From NCBI GenBank assembly GCA_017469445.1, contig JAFUGK010000002.1, forward strand, positions 62,001 to 126,000: 64,000 nt of DNA. Reading direction: 5' to 3'. Positions 19,005 to 28,354 of the stretch are shown here, piece by piece (within the stretch, counting starts at the first letter, position 1; each line of letters begins with the position of its first letter). The notes beneath the pieces are model-generated. The model ran no database searches and was not told the DNA's origin. It saw only the letters and a program-made list of their open reading frames with translations. The position numbers were made by a program, and so were the translations under genes. The DNA is from Clostridia bacterium (lineage in GTDB: Bacteria; Bacillota; Clostridia; TANB77; CAG-508).

Positions 19005-20246
19005 ATGGATGCAAACAAACCATTAGCCCACAGAGTAAGACCAAAAACTTTAGAAGAATTTGTTGGGCAAGAGCATATACTTGGGAAAGATAAAATTTTA
19101 TATAGAACAATAAAAGCAGATAGGCTATCTAGCATAATTCTTTGGGGGCCAACTGGATGTGGAAAAACCTCTCTTGCAGAAGTTATAAGTAATACAACAA
19201 AGTATAAGTTTTATCAAATAAATGCTGTAACTTCTGGTGTGGCAGATATAAAAAGAATAATAGAGGAAGCAAAAAATGTATTTTTAAATCCAGCAGGGAA
19301 ATGCATATTATTTATTGATGAAATACATAGATTCAATAAATTACAGCAAGATGCACTATTACCATTTGTTGAAGATGGAACTGTAATTTTAATAGGGGCT
19401 ACAACAGAAAATCCATATTTTGAAGTAAATAAAGCTCTAATCTCAAGGTCAATGGTTGTTAAGTTAGAGCCACTTACAAGTAAAGATGTAGAAAAAATAA
19501 TTAAAAATGCATTAGTTAATAAAGAGGGACTTGGAGAATATAATATAAAAATTGCAGATGAAACAATAAGTAAAATTGCAGAAATTTCTAATGGGGATGT
19601 TAGAACTGCACTAAATGGATTGGAAGTTGCAGTTTTAAGTACCAACATGAATGCAAATGGAGAGATAGAATTAACAGATGAAATTATAGCAAATTGCTTT
19701 GCAAAAAAGAAGATTGCATTTGATAAAACAGGAGATAGCCATTATGATAATATAAGTGCATTTATTAAATCAATGCGTGGTAGTGATCCAGATGCTACTT
19801 TGTTCTATTTGGCAAGGGCAATATATGGTGGAGAAGATGTGGATTTCTTAGCAAGAAGGATTGTTATTTCTGCAGCAGAAGATGTAGGATTGGCTAATCC
19901 GAATGCACTTGTTGTGGCAAATTCTGCAATGCAAGCAGTACATATGGTAGGAATGCCAGAGGCAAGAATAATACTAGCAGAAGCGGCAGTGTATAATGCA
20001 ATATCTCCTAAATCTAATAGCGCTTATTTAGGAATAGATTCTGCTTTAGAAGATGTTTCTACAAAAGAAACAGGACGAATTCCAATGCATATAAGAAATG
20101 CACCAGCATCTGGAATGAAAGAATTTGGGTATGGACAAGGATATAAATATCCACATGATTATCCTGGCCATTATGTAGAGCAACAATATTTACCAGATGA
20201 AATGTTAGGAACAAAATATTATAAAAAGTCAGATACAGAAAAATAA
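19005..20246 (+). CDS. rarA: Replication-associated recombination protein RarA (MgsA), AAA+ ATPase
   Basis: A 413-residue clamp-loader-like ATPase acting at stalled replication forks. It opens with the RarA signature (PLAHRVRPKTLEEFVGQEH). Walker A GPTGCGKT is near residue 48, Walker B LFIDEIHR near 105, and sensor 1 GATTENP near 130. The C-terminal tetramerisation domain includes GEDVDFLARRIVISAAEDVG and YKYPHDYPGHYVEQQYLP. It sits where ruvB is common in other bacteria but is not RuvB. Probably co-transcribed with ruvA, both serving recombination repair. Confidence 0.95.
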   Translation: MDANKPLAHRVRPKTLEEFVGQEHILGKDKILYRTIKADRLSSIILWGPTGCGKTSLAEVISNTTKYKFYQINAVTSGVADIKRIIEEAKNVFLNPAGKCILFIDEIHRFNKLQQDALLPFVEDGTVILIGATTENPYFEVNKALISRSMVVKLEPLTSKDVEKIIKNALVNKEGLGEYNIKIADETISKIAEISNGDVRTALNGLEVAVLSTNMNANGEIELTDEIIANCFAKKKIAFDKTGDSHYDNISAFIKSMRGSDPDATLFYLARAIYGGEDVDFLARRIVISAAEDVGLANPNALVVANSAMQAVHMVGMPEARIILAEAAVYNAISPKSNSAYLGIDSALEDVSTKETGRIPMHIRNAPASGMKEFGYGQGYKYPHDYPGHYVEQQYLPDEMLGTKYYKKSDTEK

Positions 20247-20324
20247 AATGACTACAAAGTTAATAGTAATGGAATAAAATATAAAAATAAAGCTAAAAAT
20301 AACTGTAAAGAAATAGGTGAATAT

Positions 20325-20672
20325 ATGCTAAAAGAAATATTAATTGGTTTTTTTGCAGGAATTATTAGTGGATTATTTGGAACAGGAGGAGGGCTTGTTT
20401 TAGTACCTGCATTTGTTTATTTGTTAAAAATGGAACAAAAACAGGCAAGAGCCACTTCTCTTTTTTGTGTATTACCAATTGTAGTTATATGCTCATTTGA
20501 ATATTTAAAAAGTAATTATATAAATTTTAATGTTGCATTAAAATGCGCAGTTGGTGGTGCAATAGGAGGATTATTAGGTGCAAAAGTTTTAAAAAATATT
20601 CCAGATATTTTACTTAGGATAATGTTTATAATTTTTTTAGTATATGCATCTATAAATATGATTGTGAGTTAA
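20325..20672 (+). CDS. Half-size TSUP (TauE/SafE) family membrane permease, first half
   Basis: A 115-residue membrane protein with about four hydrophobic segments and the TSUP repeat signature (FAGIISGLFGTGGGLVLVPA). The usual TSUP protein is about 250 residues and has two such repeats; here each repeat is a separate gene. The next half begins three bases after this stop, so the two probably pair in the membrane to export sulfur-containing or other organic anions. Substrate unknown. Confidence 0.8.
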   Translation: MLKEILIGFFAGIISGLFGTGGGLVLVPAFVYLLKMEQKQARATSLFCVLPIVVICSFEYLKSNYINFNVALKCAVGGAIGGLLGAKVLKNIPDILLRIMFIIFLVYASINMIVS

Positions 20673-20675
20673 ATT

Positions 20676-21038
20676 ATGATAATATTTTTGACTGGAATTT
20701 TGGCTGGAAGTATTAGTAGTTTGGGGCTTGGCGGTGGAACAATACTAATTTTAGTATTATCAAACATAATAGGATTAGAACAACATATTGCACAAGCTAC
20801 GAACTTAATTTTTTATATTCCAACAGCAATATTTGCTATAATTGTGAATTGGAAACAACATTTAATAAAAAAGCAAGTAATAATAGGAGTTTTAATAGGA
20901 GGAGTAATTGGAGCAATAATAGGCTCAAAAATAGCTGTAAATATAGATGTTCACACATTAAAAAAATTTTTTGGGTTTTTTTTAGCATTTATTGCAGTAA
21001 TTGAGTTGTTTCATATTTTAAAAAATAGAAATGCTTAA
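20676..21038 (+). CDS. Half-size TSUP (TauE/SafE) family membrane permease, second half
   Basis: A 120-residue partner of the gene just upstream. Its repeat motif (LAGSISSLGLGGGTILILVL) is followed by hydrophobic segments including a GGVIGAIIGSKIA glycine-rich helix. The three-base gap suggests coupled translation. This is a known arrangement in Firmicutes and is not a frameshift: each half has its own start and stop, and there is no CGG codon at the join. Confidence 0.8.
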   Translation: MIIFLTGILAGSISSLGLGGGTILILVLSNIIGLEQHIAQATNLIFYIPTAIFAIIVNWKQHLIKKQVIIGVLIGGVIGAIIGSKIAVNIDVHTLKKFFGFFLAFIAVIELFHILKNRNA

Positions 21039-21104
21039 AATAAGTATAGATTAATAAAAAAATCACATAATAAATTTTGAAGAACATAAAATGGAGGTAT
21101 TAAT

Positions 21105-21248
21105 ATGAAGTTTATTAAAGGAATGATGTTTGGAACACTAATTTCTGCAGGAATTGTAATGGCATATAACGATTCTATGATGAATGGTACTAGAAAGAAA
21201 ATAATGAAAAAGGGAAAACAATTTGCGAAAAAACTAGGAATGATGTAA
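21105..21248 (+). CDS. Small membrane-anchored basic protein
   Basis: A 47-residue protein with TGGAGG seven bases before its ATG. One hydrophobic N-terminal segment (FIKGMMFGTLISAGIVMAY) is followed by a Lys-rich cytoplasmic tail (RKKIMKKGKQFAKKLGMM). The layout recalls small YtxH-like envelope proteins, but it is too short for a firm call. A terminator hairpin follows. Confidence 0.7.
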   Translation: MKFIKGMMFGTLISAGIVMAYNDSMMNGTRKKIMKKGKQFAKKLGMM

Positions 21249-21278
21249 AAGTATTTTCAATATTAAAGAAGTGGATTC

Positions 21279-21313
21279 AAAAAATGGAGAATATATTATA
21301 TTCTCCATTTTTT
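21279..21313. terminator. Bidirectional terminator between convergent genes
   Basis: AAAAAATGGAGAATATA pairs with TATATTCTCCATTTTTT. T-runs on both strands let it serve both the small gene at 21105 and the minus-strand gene ending at 21320. Confidence 0.85.
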
Positions 21314-21319
21314 AACATT

Positions 21320-21748
21320 TTAAAAATCTTTATCAGGCTTGTGTTCGTCTTTATCGCATACCCTAAAATCACAATTATCAATTTTTACACCTTTTAAACA
21401 CTTGCCTTCATGTTTAGCTTTTGCACAAATTTTAACATGTTTTACATCATTTACCCATACTAATATTTCATAATATTTGTTAGGACATAATGGCCCAAAA
21501 ACAAATTCACCATGTTCATCTGTGAAAGTATGTGAAACAGGCTTTCTTTCTTCTTTCTCAGTATGTTTATCCACTTCTATTAATTTTACTACTGCGTTTT
21601 CTATAGGTTCTTTATAACAATCTTTTATAACACCAAATATTACATTTCTATTATCTTCTGGCAAAACTATTTCTACATCAAATTGTTTCCCATTAGTAAT
21701 AGCACCATCTACATTAACAATTGGACATATATTCTTATCATATTCCAT
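21320..21748 (-). CDS. Carboxypeptidase-regulatory-like (Cna-B fold) domain protein
   Basis: A 142-residue soluble protein with no signal peptide. Its centre is a carboxypeptidase-regulatory-like beta sandwich (FGVIKDCYKEPIENAVVKL then TFTDEHGEFVFGPLCPNKYY). It is Cys-rich at the C-terminus (KICAKAKHEGKCLKG, CDFRVCDKDEHK), which may bind metal or form disulfides. The ATG at 21748 is chosen because AAGGAG lies eight bases upstream; the GTG three codons earlier overlaps that site. Specific role unknown; similar proteins in spore-formers can be coat-associated, but that is only an analogy. Confidence 0.7.
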   Translation of the reverse strand: MEYDKNICPIVNVDGAITNGKQFDVEIVLPEDNRNVIFGVIKDCYKEPIENAVVKLIEVDKHTEKEERKPVSHTFTDEHGEFVFGPLCPNKYYEILVWVNDVKHVKICAKAKHEGKCLKGVKIDNCDFRVCDKDEHKPDKDF

Positions 21749-21891
21749 TAAAATCACTCCTTAAAAATTATGCCAAATGGCTTTAATATATAATATGAAA
21801 CAATGTAGAAAAAGTGATTTTTTTGTAGAATTATAGAAGTTGTTAAAACAAAGAAAATATAGTATAATAAAAAATTAATAAGAACCTATAA

Positions 21892-21920
21892 TTGACATAT
21901 GTAAGAATAATTTATATAAT
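21892..21920 (+). promoter_or_regulatory. Promoter for the WG-repeat gene
   Basis: TTGACA (21892-21897), 17-base spacer, TATAAT (21915-21920). The gene starts about 30 bases downstream. Confidence 0.75.
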
Positions 21921-21952
21921 ACTTTATAGAAGGTACATAAAAGGAGATTAAT

Positions 21953-23671
21953 ATGAAAAAAAAGCAGAAATTATTTATTTTAAGTATTTGTGTTGTACTA
22001 ATTTTAGTAGTAGTTTTTATAATGGGTATGATTAATAAGGCTAGAAGAAATTATGAATTAGAAAAAGTTACAGATAAAAATTACTTTATACTATATAAAG
22101 CAGGAAAAGTTGGAGTAATAAACACATTAGGAGATGTAGTAATTAATCCAGAGTATAACTATATCCAATTGCCAAATCCATTTAAAGATGTTTTTGTATG
22201 TATGAAGGGAAATAAAAGTGTTGTTTTAAATTCAAAAGCAGAAGAAATTTTTACTAATTATGAAGAAGTTTCAGGTATTTCAGTAGCAGGAATAATAGGT
22301 GATGTACCATTTGAAAAAACAGTTTTAAAATACAAGAAAGACAACTTATATGGATTAATCAATATGGAAGGGAAAGAAATAACAAAGGCAATATATGAAA
22401 AAATAGAAAGTGTTCCATATAAAGAAGGAGAAATATTAGTACAAAAAGATGGAAAACAAGGAGTTATTAATGCTAAAGGAGTAGAACTTGTAGGTATAAA
22501 GTATAATAGTATTATTGGAGATGGATATTATAATTCTACAGATTATAAAGAGGCGGGATATATTGTTAGCATAAAGAATAATGAAAATATATTATATGGA
22601 TATATAGATAAAGAGGGAAGAGAAGTTTTAAAAACTGAGTTTACAGAATTGCTTAGGCTAACAAAACTAGATAGTCAAGATGTTTATTTATTAGTGTCTA
22701 AAGATGGAAAAAAAGGTTTATATAAGAATGGAAAAATATTGTTAGAAAATAAATATGACCAAATAGAATATAATGATACTCTGGAGCTTCTAAAGGTAAG
22801 AGAAAACGAATATTATGGAGTAAAAGATTTAAATGGAAAAACCATATTAGCTTCAGAATATAAAGATGTTTCATTTAATGGAATTTATATATTAGCAGAA
22901 AACCAAACAAATCAGATAGTAAATTATGATAAAACAGGAAAAGAAATACCAGAAAATAACTATAAGAAAGTTATAGCAACAGAAAACGAAGATTATTTTA
23001 TAACTGTAGGCCAAAATAATTTATATGGAATAATAAACAAAAATGGGGCAGAAACTACAACTAATAAATATACATACATTGATTATTTAGCAGGAGAGTA
23101 TTTTGCGGCATATAATGAAGAAAGTTTAATTGGAATAATAAATCAATTTGGAAATACAGTTTTACCAATTCAATATAATTTGGCACAAAAAATACCAAAT
23201 ACAAATATGATTCAAGTAACAACTACAAATGGATTACTAGAGATATATACAAATGATATGAAACAAGTAGCAGCCATGAAAAATGCTAAATTATACACTT
23301 ATCCAAATTATATTAGAATTATATCTGATACAGAAAGTAAATATATAGATAAGAATGGTAAAGTTTTAAGTAATAAAGAAGCAATACCGGAAAATACACT
23401 TTTTGCCACTGCACAATATGGATTATGGGGATTTGAAGATAAAGATGGAAATTTAGTAGTGGATAGAGTTTATAATATGGTAACAGAGTTTAACAAATAT
23501 GGATTTGCAGGAATAAAAAAAGGGGACAAATGGGGAATAATTAAACAAGATGGGACAATTATAGTAGATCCAACTTATGAAATAACAGATGAGAACGAGT
23601 TAGAGTTTATAGGAAAATATCATAAAGTAAATTATGGCGGATCAACATATTTTACAGATGAAATAATTTAA
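21953..23671 (+). CDS. WG beta-repeat protein with N-terminal membrane anchor
   Basis: A 572-residue protein. Residues 5-27 form a single membrane helix (LFILSICVVLILVVVFIMGM), so the rest lies outside the cell. It consists of many WG-type repeats of 30-45 residues (GKVGVINTLGDVVINPEY, YGLINMEGKEITKAIYEKI, WGIIKQDGTIIVDPTYEI), a fold predicted to make a long solenoid or propeller-like array. Binding partner unknown. AAGGAG lies eight bases before the ATG. A hairpin follows the stop. Confidence 0.88.
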   Translation: MKKKQKLFILSICVVLILVVVFIMGMINKARRNYELEKVTDKNYFILYKAGKVGVINTLGDVVINPEYNYIQLPNPFKDVFVCMKGNKSVVLNSKAEEIFTNYEEVSGISVAGIIGDVPFEKTVLKYKKDNLYGLINMEGKEITKAIYEKIESVPYKEGEILVQKDGKQGVINAKGVELVGIKYNSIIGDGYYNSTDYKEAGYIVSIKNNENILYGYIDKEGREVLKTEFTELLRLTKLDSQDVYLLVSKDGKKGLYKNGKILLENKYDQIEYNDTLELLKVRENEYYGVKDLNGKTILASEYKDVSFNGIYILAENQTNQIVNYDKTGKEIPENNYKKVIATENEDYFITVGQNNLYGIINKNGAETTTNKYTYIDYLAGEYFAAYNEESLIGIINQFGNTVLPIQYNLAQKIPNTNMIQVTTTNGLLEIYTNDMKQVAAMKNAKLYTYPNYIRIISDTESKYIDKNGKVLSNKEAIPENTLFATAQYGLWGFEDKDGNLVVDRVYNMVTEFNKYGFAGIKKGDKWGIIKQDGTIIVDPTYEITDENELEFIGKYHKVNYGGSTYFTDEII

Positions 23672-23681
23672 TAATGTTTTA

Positions 23682-23702
23682 AAGGCGGCTTATGGCCGCC
23701 TT
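23682..23702 (+). terminator. Hairpin between the WG gene and the YnbB-like gene
   Basis: AAGGCGGC, a short loop, and GCCGCCTT. The downstream gene begins 18 bases later, so it may act as an attenuating hairpin as well as a terminator. Confidence 0.6.
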
Positions 23703-23719
23703 GATGTAAGGAGAAGAAA

Positions 23720-24965
23720 ATGTATAAAGAATATGGAATAGATGAAAAAATAGAGAAATTAGCTAAAAAAGTAGAAGCTGATTTAGAAGAAGAATTCAAA
23801 AAAGTTAGCACTATATGTGAAAAAAATAGTTTAAAAGTTTTAAAAGCATTTCAAAAATATAGGGTTTCAGAAGTTCATTTTAACCAAACAACAGGCTATG
23901 GATATGGAGATATTGGAAGAGAAACTATAGAAAAAATATTTGCAGAAGTATTAGGGGCTGAAGATGCATTAGTTAGAGCACAATTTATATCTGGAACACA
24001 TGCATTAACAGTTACATTATTTGGATTATTAAGGCCAGGAGATACAATGTTAAGTATAACAGGGAAACCATATGATACATTAGATACAGTAATAGGCCTA
24101 GAAAATAATAATAGCTCTTTAATGGCACATGGAGTAAAATATGAGCAAATAGACTTATTAGATAATGAATTTGATGATAGAAAAATAATTGAAAGGGTAA
24201 AAGAAGGAAATGTTAAATTAATAGAGATACAAAGGTCTAGAGGATATTCAACAAGAGATAGTATAGATATAGATAAATTAAAAAATATTGTACAAAAAAT
24301 TAAAAATGTAAATAAAAATGTAATAATAATGGTAGATAATTGTTATTGCGAATTTGTAGCAGAAGTAGAGCCAGCTGAAGTTGGAGCAGATATAGTAGTA
24401 CGGTTCTTTAATTAAAAACTTAGGAGGAGGTATTGCTCCAAATGGTGCATATGTGGTTGGAAAAAAAGAATTAGTAGAATTAGTTTCAGAAAGACTAACC
24501 GTACCAGGACAAGGCAAAGAAGTTGGACCTAGCTTAGGACTAAATAAACCATTTTTGCAAGGATTATTCTTTGCACCAAGTGTAGTAGCATCTAGTGTTA
24601 AATCTGCAATATTTGCTAGTAAAATGTTAGAAGAATTAGGTTATGAGGTAAATCCTAGATATAATAGTAAAAGAGTAGATATTGTACAAGCTATAAAATT
24701 TGGCGAACCAGAAAAATTAATAAAATTTTGCCAAGGAATACAAATGGGATCGCCAGTAGATTCAAGTGCTATTCCAGAGCCATGGGATATGCCAGGGTAT
24801 ACTAATAAAGTAATAATGGCAGCAGGAGCTTTTACTTCTGGATCATCTATAGAACTTAGTTGTGATGCACCAATAAGAGAACCATATATTGCTTATTTGC
24901 AAGGTGGATTAACATATGAATATGGTAAACTTGGTATTCTAAAGGCAGTTCAAAATATAATGTGA
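23720..24965 (+). CDS. ynbB: YnbB-like (aluminium resistance/methionine gamma-lyase-like) PLP enzyme, one CGG +1 site
   Basis: A fold-type I PLP enzyme of the YnbB family; its substrate in this family is not settled. Frame 0 runs to TAA at 24416 and ends ADIVVRFFN. Omitting the C at 24401 gives ADIVVGSLIKNLGGGIAPNG, the conserved segment with the PLP-binding Lys, and the frame continues to TGA at 24963-24965. The corrected length is 415 codons, normal for the family. Other family motifs are intact: HFNQTTGYGYGDIGRE, VRAQFISGTHA, and YTSGSSIEL-like FTSGSSIELSCDAPIREPY near the end. A start at the internal ATG 24443-24453 would lack the cofactor site. I treat it as one gene read through a +1 shift. 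Confidence 0.85.
24401..24403 (+). other. Putative CGG +1 recoding site in ynbB-like gene
   Basis: GTA CGG TTC: in-frame CGG as codon 228. Reading GTA (C)GGT TCT gives Val-Gly-Ser and restores the family sequence just before the PLP lysine. Confidence 0.8.
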
Positions 24966-24981
24966 TTATTAATAATAATTT

Positions 24982-25153
24982 GCTTCAATATAGTATATAA
25001 TTAATTTTTCTTTAAAAGCACTCCATAGCAGGGTTATAGCTGACCAGACGGGGACCCTTCCAAAGAAGAATGTTCAAAGTCTGGCAGCGCTTCGCGGGTC
25101 TTCGGAAACTGTCGGCTTTATAAATAAAAATTAATTATATACTATATTGAAGC
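24982..25153. repeat. 172-bp AT-armed structured element, copy B
   Basis: Same length and core as copies A and C. Its arms read GCTTCAATATAGTATATAAT, matched exactly by the opposite arm (ATTATATACTATATTGAAGC), so both arms changed together relative to copy A. The inner stem GGCAG (25083) pairs with CTGTC (25109) through a G-T wobble, intermediate between copies A and C. Confidence 0.85.
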
Positions 25154-25189
25154 TAAAAGAAGATAGATTTCAAATATAAAAATAGCAAT

Positions 25190-25243
25190 AAGAATTTAGT
25201 AAATTTTCGAGCGAAGTTTAACGACGAAATTTGTAAAATCTTT
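25190..25243. repeat. Short derivative of the GAGGCGTACG element family
   Basis: Arms AAGAATTTAGTAAATTT and AAATTTGTAAAATCTT flank TCGAGCGAAGTTTAACGACG. It matches the ends of the larger elements at 26501 and 58475 but lacks their central hairpin, as an internal deletion would leave. Confidence 0.65.
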
Positions 25244-25261
25244 TTGAGCCGAGGTGGAACT

Positions 25262-26503
25262 ATGAAAGTAATAATAATAGGCGGAGGACCTGCAGGTATG
25301 ATTGCAGCAATGAAATCTGCTATGGAAAATAATGATGTAATCATATTAGAAAAAATGAATACATGTGGAAGAAAATTATTAATAACTGGAAAAGGTAGAT
25401 GCAATATTACTAGCTCATTGGATATAGATGAGTTTATAAAATATATTCCTGGTAATGGTAAGTTTTTATATAGTGCTTTTCAAAATTTTAATAATAAAGA
25501 TATAATAGATATTTTAGAAAAACAAAATGTAAAAGTAAAAATAGAAAGAGGTAATAGAGTTTTTCCAGTAAGTGATAAATCTCAGGATGTTTTAGATGCA
25601 CTAATTAATCTTTTAAAAAGTTTGAATGTCAAAATAAGAACTAATTGTCCAGTGGAGAAGATTTTAGTAGATAATAACAAAGTTATAGGAGTGTTAACAG
25701 GGGATAAGGAGAGAATAGAAGCGGATAAAGTTATACTTGCAACAGGTGGGAAAAGTTATCCTTTAACAGGTTCAACTGGTGATGGCTATAAAATGGCAAA
25801 AGAATTGGGACACACAATAACCAAAATTAGACCATCACTAGTACCTTTAAAAATATTTGAAGTAGATACTTGTCAAGATTTACAAGGGCTAAGCCTAAAA
25901 AATGTTAAAATACATTTAAAAGCTAATGAAAAAATGATTTATGAAGATTTTGGAGAAATGATATTTACACATTTTGGTGTATCAGGGCCTGTAATACTTA
26001 GTGCATCAGCGATAATGGTAAGAAATAAGGAAATAGATAATTTACTGAAAAATAAAAAGATAAAATTGCAAATAGATTTTAAACCTGCACTTAGTGTAGA
26101 AAAATTAGATTTAAGAATACGAAGGGATTTTGAAGAATTAAAAAATAAGCAATTTAAAAATTCATTAAATGATTTATTACCACAAAAATTAATTCCAGTT
26201 ATTATAAAACAATCTGGAATAAATGAGAATAAGCAAGTTAACGAAATAACTAGAGAAGAAAGAATAAGGCTAGGAAAACTATTAAAAGAATTTACTTTAA
26301 CTGTAAAAGATTTTAAAGAAATAGAAGATGCAATAGTAACTGCTGGTGGAGTTAGCATAAAAGAAATAAATCCTAAGACAATGGAATCTAAGATAATAGA
26401 TGAATTATACTTTGCAGGAGAAGTAATAGATGTAGATGGATATACTGGTGGATTTAATTTACAGACGGCATATAGCACTGGATATACTGCCGGAATGAAC
26501 TAA
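25262..26503 (+). CDS. BaiN/RdsA-type NAD(P)/FAD-dependent oxidoreductase (HI0933-like)
   Basis: A 413-residue flavoprotein. The N-terminal Rossmann motif GGGPAGMIAA and the acidic ILEK binds FAD. The HI0933/BaiN signature GRKLLITGKGRCNIT lies near residue 40, followed by VILATGGKSYPLTGSTGDGY and the C-terminal FAD motif GEVIDVDGYTGGFNLQTAYSTG. The family includes BaiN and YhiN; the physiological substrate is usually unknown. The ATG at 25262 is chosen over the TTG six codons upstream because GAGGTGG sits directly before it. Its stop overlaps a palindromic element. Confidence 0.9.
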   Translation: MKVIIIGGGPAGMIAAMKSAMENNDVIILEKMNTCGRKLLITGKGRCNITSSLDIDEFIKYIPGNGKFLYSAFQNFNNKDIIDILEKQNVKVKIERGNRVFPVSDKSQDVLDALINLLKSLNVKIRTNCPVEKILVDNNKVIGVLTGDKERIEADKVILATGGKSYPLTGSTGDGYKMAKELGHTITKIRPSLVPLKIFEVDTCQDLQGLSLKNVKIHLKANEKMIYEDFGEMIFTHFGVSGPVILSASAIMVRNKEIDNLLKNKKIKLQIDFKPALSVEKLDLRIRRDFEELKNKQFKNSLNDLLPQKLIPVIIKQSGINENKQVNEITREERIRLGKLLKEFTLTVKDFKEIEDAIVTAGGVSIKEINPKTMESKIIDELYFAGEVIDVDGYTGGFNLQTAYSTGYTAGMN

Positions 26504-26625
26504 TTATAAAATAATTAGTAAATTTCGTTGTTAAACTGCGTTCGAAAATCCTGCGACGTACCCTCGTACGCCTCGGATTTTTCTCACTTGTTTGTCTAGA
26601 AATTTACACAATTCTTTTATAATTA
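26501..26625. repeat. GAGGCGTACG-family element, copy 2 (inverted)
   Basis: Arms starting TAATTATAAAATAATT and ending AATTCTTTTATAATTA enclose a core whose reverse complement contains AATCCGAGGCGTACG, TACGTCGCAGGATTTTCG and GTTTAACAACGAAATTT. It matches 58475-58597 in the opposite orientation and abuts the stop of the upstream gene. Confidence 0.75.
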
Positions 26626-26662
26626 TTTTACAAGGAAAATGTAAGCTTTTTAATAACAGACA

Positions 26663-26710
26663 ACTAAGTAATAATATTATTTTTCAGCAAAAATAATATT
26701 ATTACTTAGT
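26663..26710. repeat. Perfect 22-bp stem hairpin
   Basis: ACTAAGTAATAATATTATTTTT, a four-base loop (CAGC), and the exact complement. The stem sequence resembles the arms of the element at 41818 (TAAGTAATAATAATATTTT), as if only the arms remained. It could terminate transcription before the YigZ gene. Confidence 0.7.
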
Positions 26711-26743
26711 CTTTGTATATAATAAAAGAAATGAGATGATTTT

Positions 26744-27373
26744 TTGGAGCAAATTAAAACAATTAAAACAAATGGAATAGCTGAAGTAATAGAAAAGAAA
26801 TCTAAATTTATTGGACAAGCCTTTTATGTAGAAACAAAACAGCAAGCAGAAGAAATAATAAAAAAAGTAAAAACTGAGTATTCAGATGCTAAGCATAATT
26901 GCTATGCATATTCAATTTTAGAGGATGGTAGCACAATAACAAAATCTAGCGATGATGGAGAACCATCTGGAACTGCTGGAATACCAATATTAAATGTAAT
27001 TAAGGAAAAGAATTTGACAAATGTATTAATAATAGTTACTAGATATTTTGGGGGAATATTATTAGGAACAGGCGGATTAGTAAGGGCATATACTAAAACT
27101 GCTGTAGATTCAATAGAAAAATCTGAAATAATAAAAAAAGAATTAGGCCATGTTATAAGATTTAAGACAGATTATAACAAATTAGAACAGCTAAAATATT
27201 ACTTAAATCAAAATAATTGTAAAATATGTAAAATTACTTACCTAGAAAAAATAGAATTAATTGCAGAAATAACAGAGAAAATAAAAAAAGAATTAGAAGA
27301 AAATGAAAGAAAAAAACATGAAATGTTTGAAACGATGGAAACACTAAAAATAAAGTATATTCAACAAAATTAA
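26744..27373 (+). CDS. yigZ: YigZ/IMPACT family protein (UPF0029)
   Basis: A 209-residue protein of the YigZ family. The N-terminal UPF0029 domain has the conserved DAKHNCYAY, SDDGEPSGTAG and VTRYFGGILLGTGGLVRAY blocks, full length for the family. The C-terminus (about 135-205) is the ferredoxin-like YigZ domain. Biochemical role uncertain; eukaryotic IMPACT regulates the Gcn2 kinase, but that does not transfer. The start is a TTG with a GAGATGA ribosome site; no in-frame ATG lies nearby. Confidence 0.9.
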   Translation: MEQIKTIKTNGIAEVIEKKSKFIGQAFYVETKQQAEEIIKKVKTEYSDAKHNCYAYSILEDGSTITKSSDDGEPSGTAGIPILNVIKEKNLTNVLIIVTRYFGGILLGTGGLVRAYTKTAVDSIEKSEIIKKELGHVIRFKTDYNKLEQLKYYLNQNNCKICKITYLEKIELIAEITEKIKKELEENERKKHEMFETMETLKIKYIQQN

Positions 27374-27487
27374 ACATGAAAAAAATAGAAAATTAGAAAA
27401 AATTTCCAAAAAAGTATTGCGAAATTTTCAAAAAGATATTATAATTGGAAATGTAAAATTTTTACAAATTTATTTTTAGGGGGAATT

Positions 27488-28312
27488 ATGTTGAAGAACA
27501 AAATAACTATTTTATTAGCAGATGACAATGCTGATTTTGCAAACAATTTAAAGGCTTGTATTGAAAAACAAGAGGATATGGAAGTAATAGGAATAGCAAG
27601 AGACGGAGTAGAAGCTGTAGAAATGATAAAAAATACTAATCCTGATATTGCATTATTAGATGTTATAATGCCACATTTAGATGGGTTAGGTGTATTAGAA
27701 GAAATAAATAAAACAATGTTATTAAGTAAATTACCTTTATGCATTATGATTTCAGCAGTGGGGCAAGACAAAATAACTCAAAAGGCAATAGCACTTGGAG
27801 CACAATATTATGTTGTAAAACCATTTGATATTGAGACACTTATAAAAAGAATAAGAGAGGTAAAATTATACCAAAATACGCAAATTAAAAACAATTTTAT
27901 CGTAAGGGAGGCAAAGCAATCATACATAGAGATAGAAAAGATGCCAGAAAAAAATGAAAATCATTTAGAGGCATTAGTTACTAACATTATTCATGAAGTT
28001 GGAGTACCAGCACATATAAAGGGATATCAGTATTTAAGAGAAGCAATAATGATGGTAGTAAATGACATAGATGTTATAAATCAAATTACAAAACAGCTAT
28101 ATCCAGAAATAGCTGAAAAATATTCAACTACACCAAGTAGAGTAGAGCGTGCAATTCGTCATGCAATAGAAGTTGCATGGGGAAGAGGACAAACAGATAC
28201 AGTAGAAAGTATATTTGGATATACTGTATCGGCAGTAAAAGGAAAACCAACAAATTCAGAATTTATTGCAATGATTGCAGATAAATTAAGACTTGAACTA
28301 AAAAGTGCATAA
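27488..28312 (+). CDS. spo0A: Sporulation master regulator Spo0A
   Basis: A 274-residue response regulator. The receiver domain carries the acidic pair (LADDN), the phosphoacceptor Asp in [14 protein letters not shown], the conserved Ser in ISAVG and the Lys in VVKPFD. The C-terminal Spo0A effector domain includes [19 protein letters not shown] and [18 protein letters not shown], which recognises 0A boxes. When phosphorylated it turns on sporulation genes and represses abrB-type genes in Firmicutes. The start follows an AGGGGG ribosome site. It is monocistronic here, facing glmS across a palindromic terminator. Confidence 0.97.
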   Translation: MLKNKITILLADDNADFANNLKACIEKQEDMEVIGIARDGVEAVEMIKNTNPDIALLDVIMPHLDGLGVLEEINKTMLLSKLPLCIMISAVGQDKITQKAIALGAQYYVVKPFDIETLIKRIREVKLYQNTQIKNNFIVREAKQSYIEIEKMPEKNENHLEALVTNIIHEVGVPAHIKGYQYLREAIMMVVNDIDVINQITKQLYPEIAEKYSTTPSRVERAIRHAIEVAWGRGQTDTVESIFGYTVSAVKGKPTNSEFIAMIADKLRLELKSA

Positions 28313-28321
28313 AATGAAAAA

Positions 28322-28347
28322 GAACAATGGGGACGTCCCCATTGTTC
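28322..28347. terminator. 26-bp perfect palindrome between spo0A and glmS
   Basis: GAACAATGGGGAC and its exact complement GTCCCCATTGTTC with no loop. On the minus strand it is followed by a T-rich run, so it fits a terminator for glmS best and may also stop spo0A transcripts. Confidence 0.75.
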
Positions 28348-28354
28348 GTCTCAT

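Noticed and set aside
20325-21038. The two TSUP halves as a frameshifted single gene
   Set aside because: Each half has its own start and stop with a three-base gap, no CGG is present, and split TSUP pairs are known.
23720-24965. Treating ynbB-like, tilS, wecA/tagO-like and topB as pseudogenes
   Set aside because: All breaks are of one type at glycine codons, all other motifs are intact, and the frames downstream show no further lesions. Decay would give mixed lesions.
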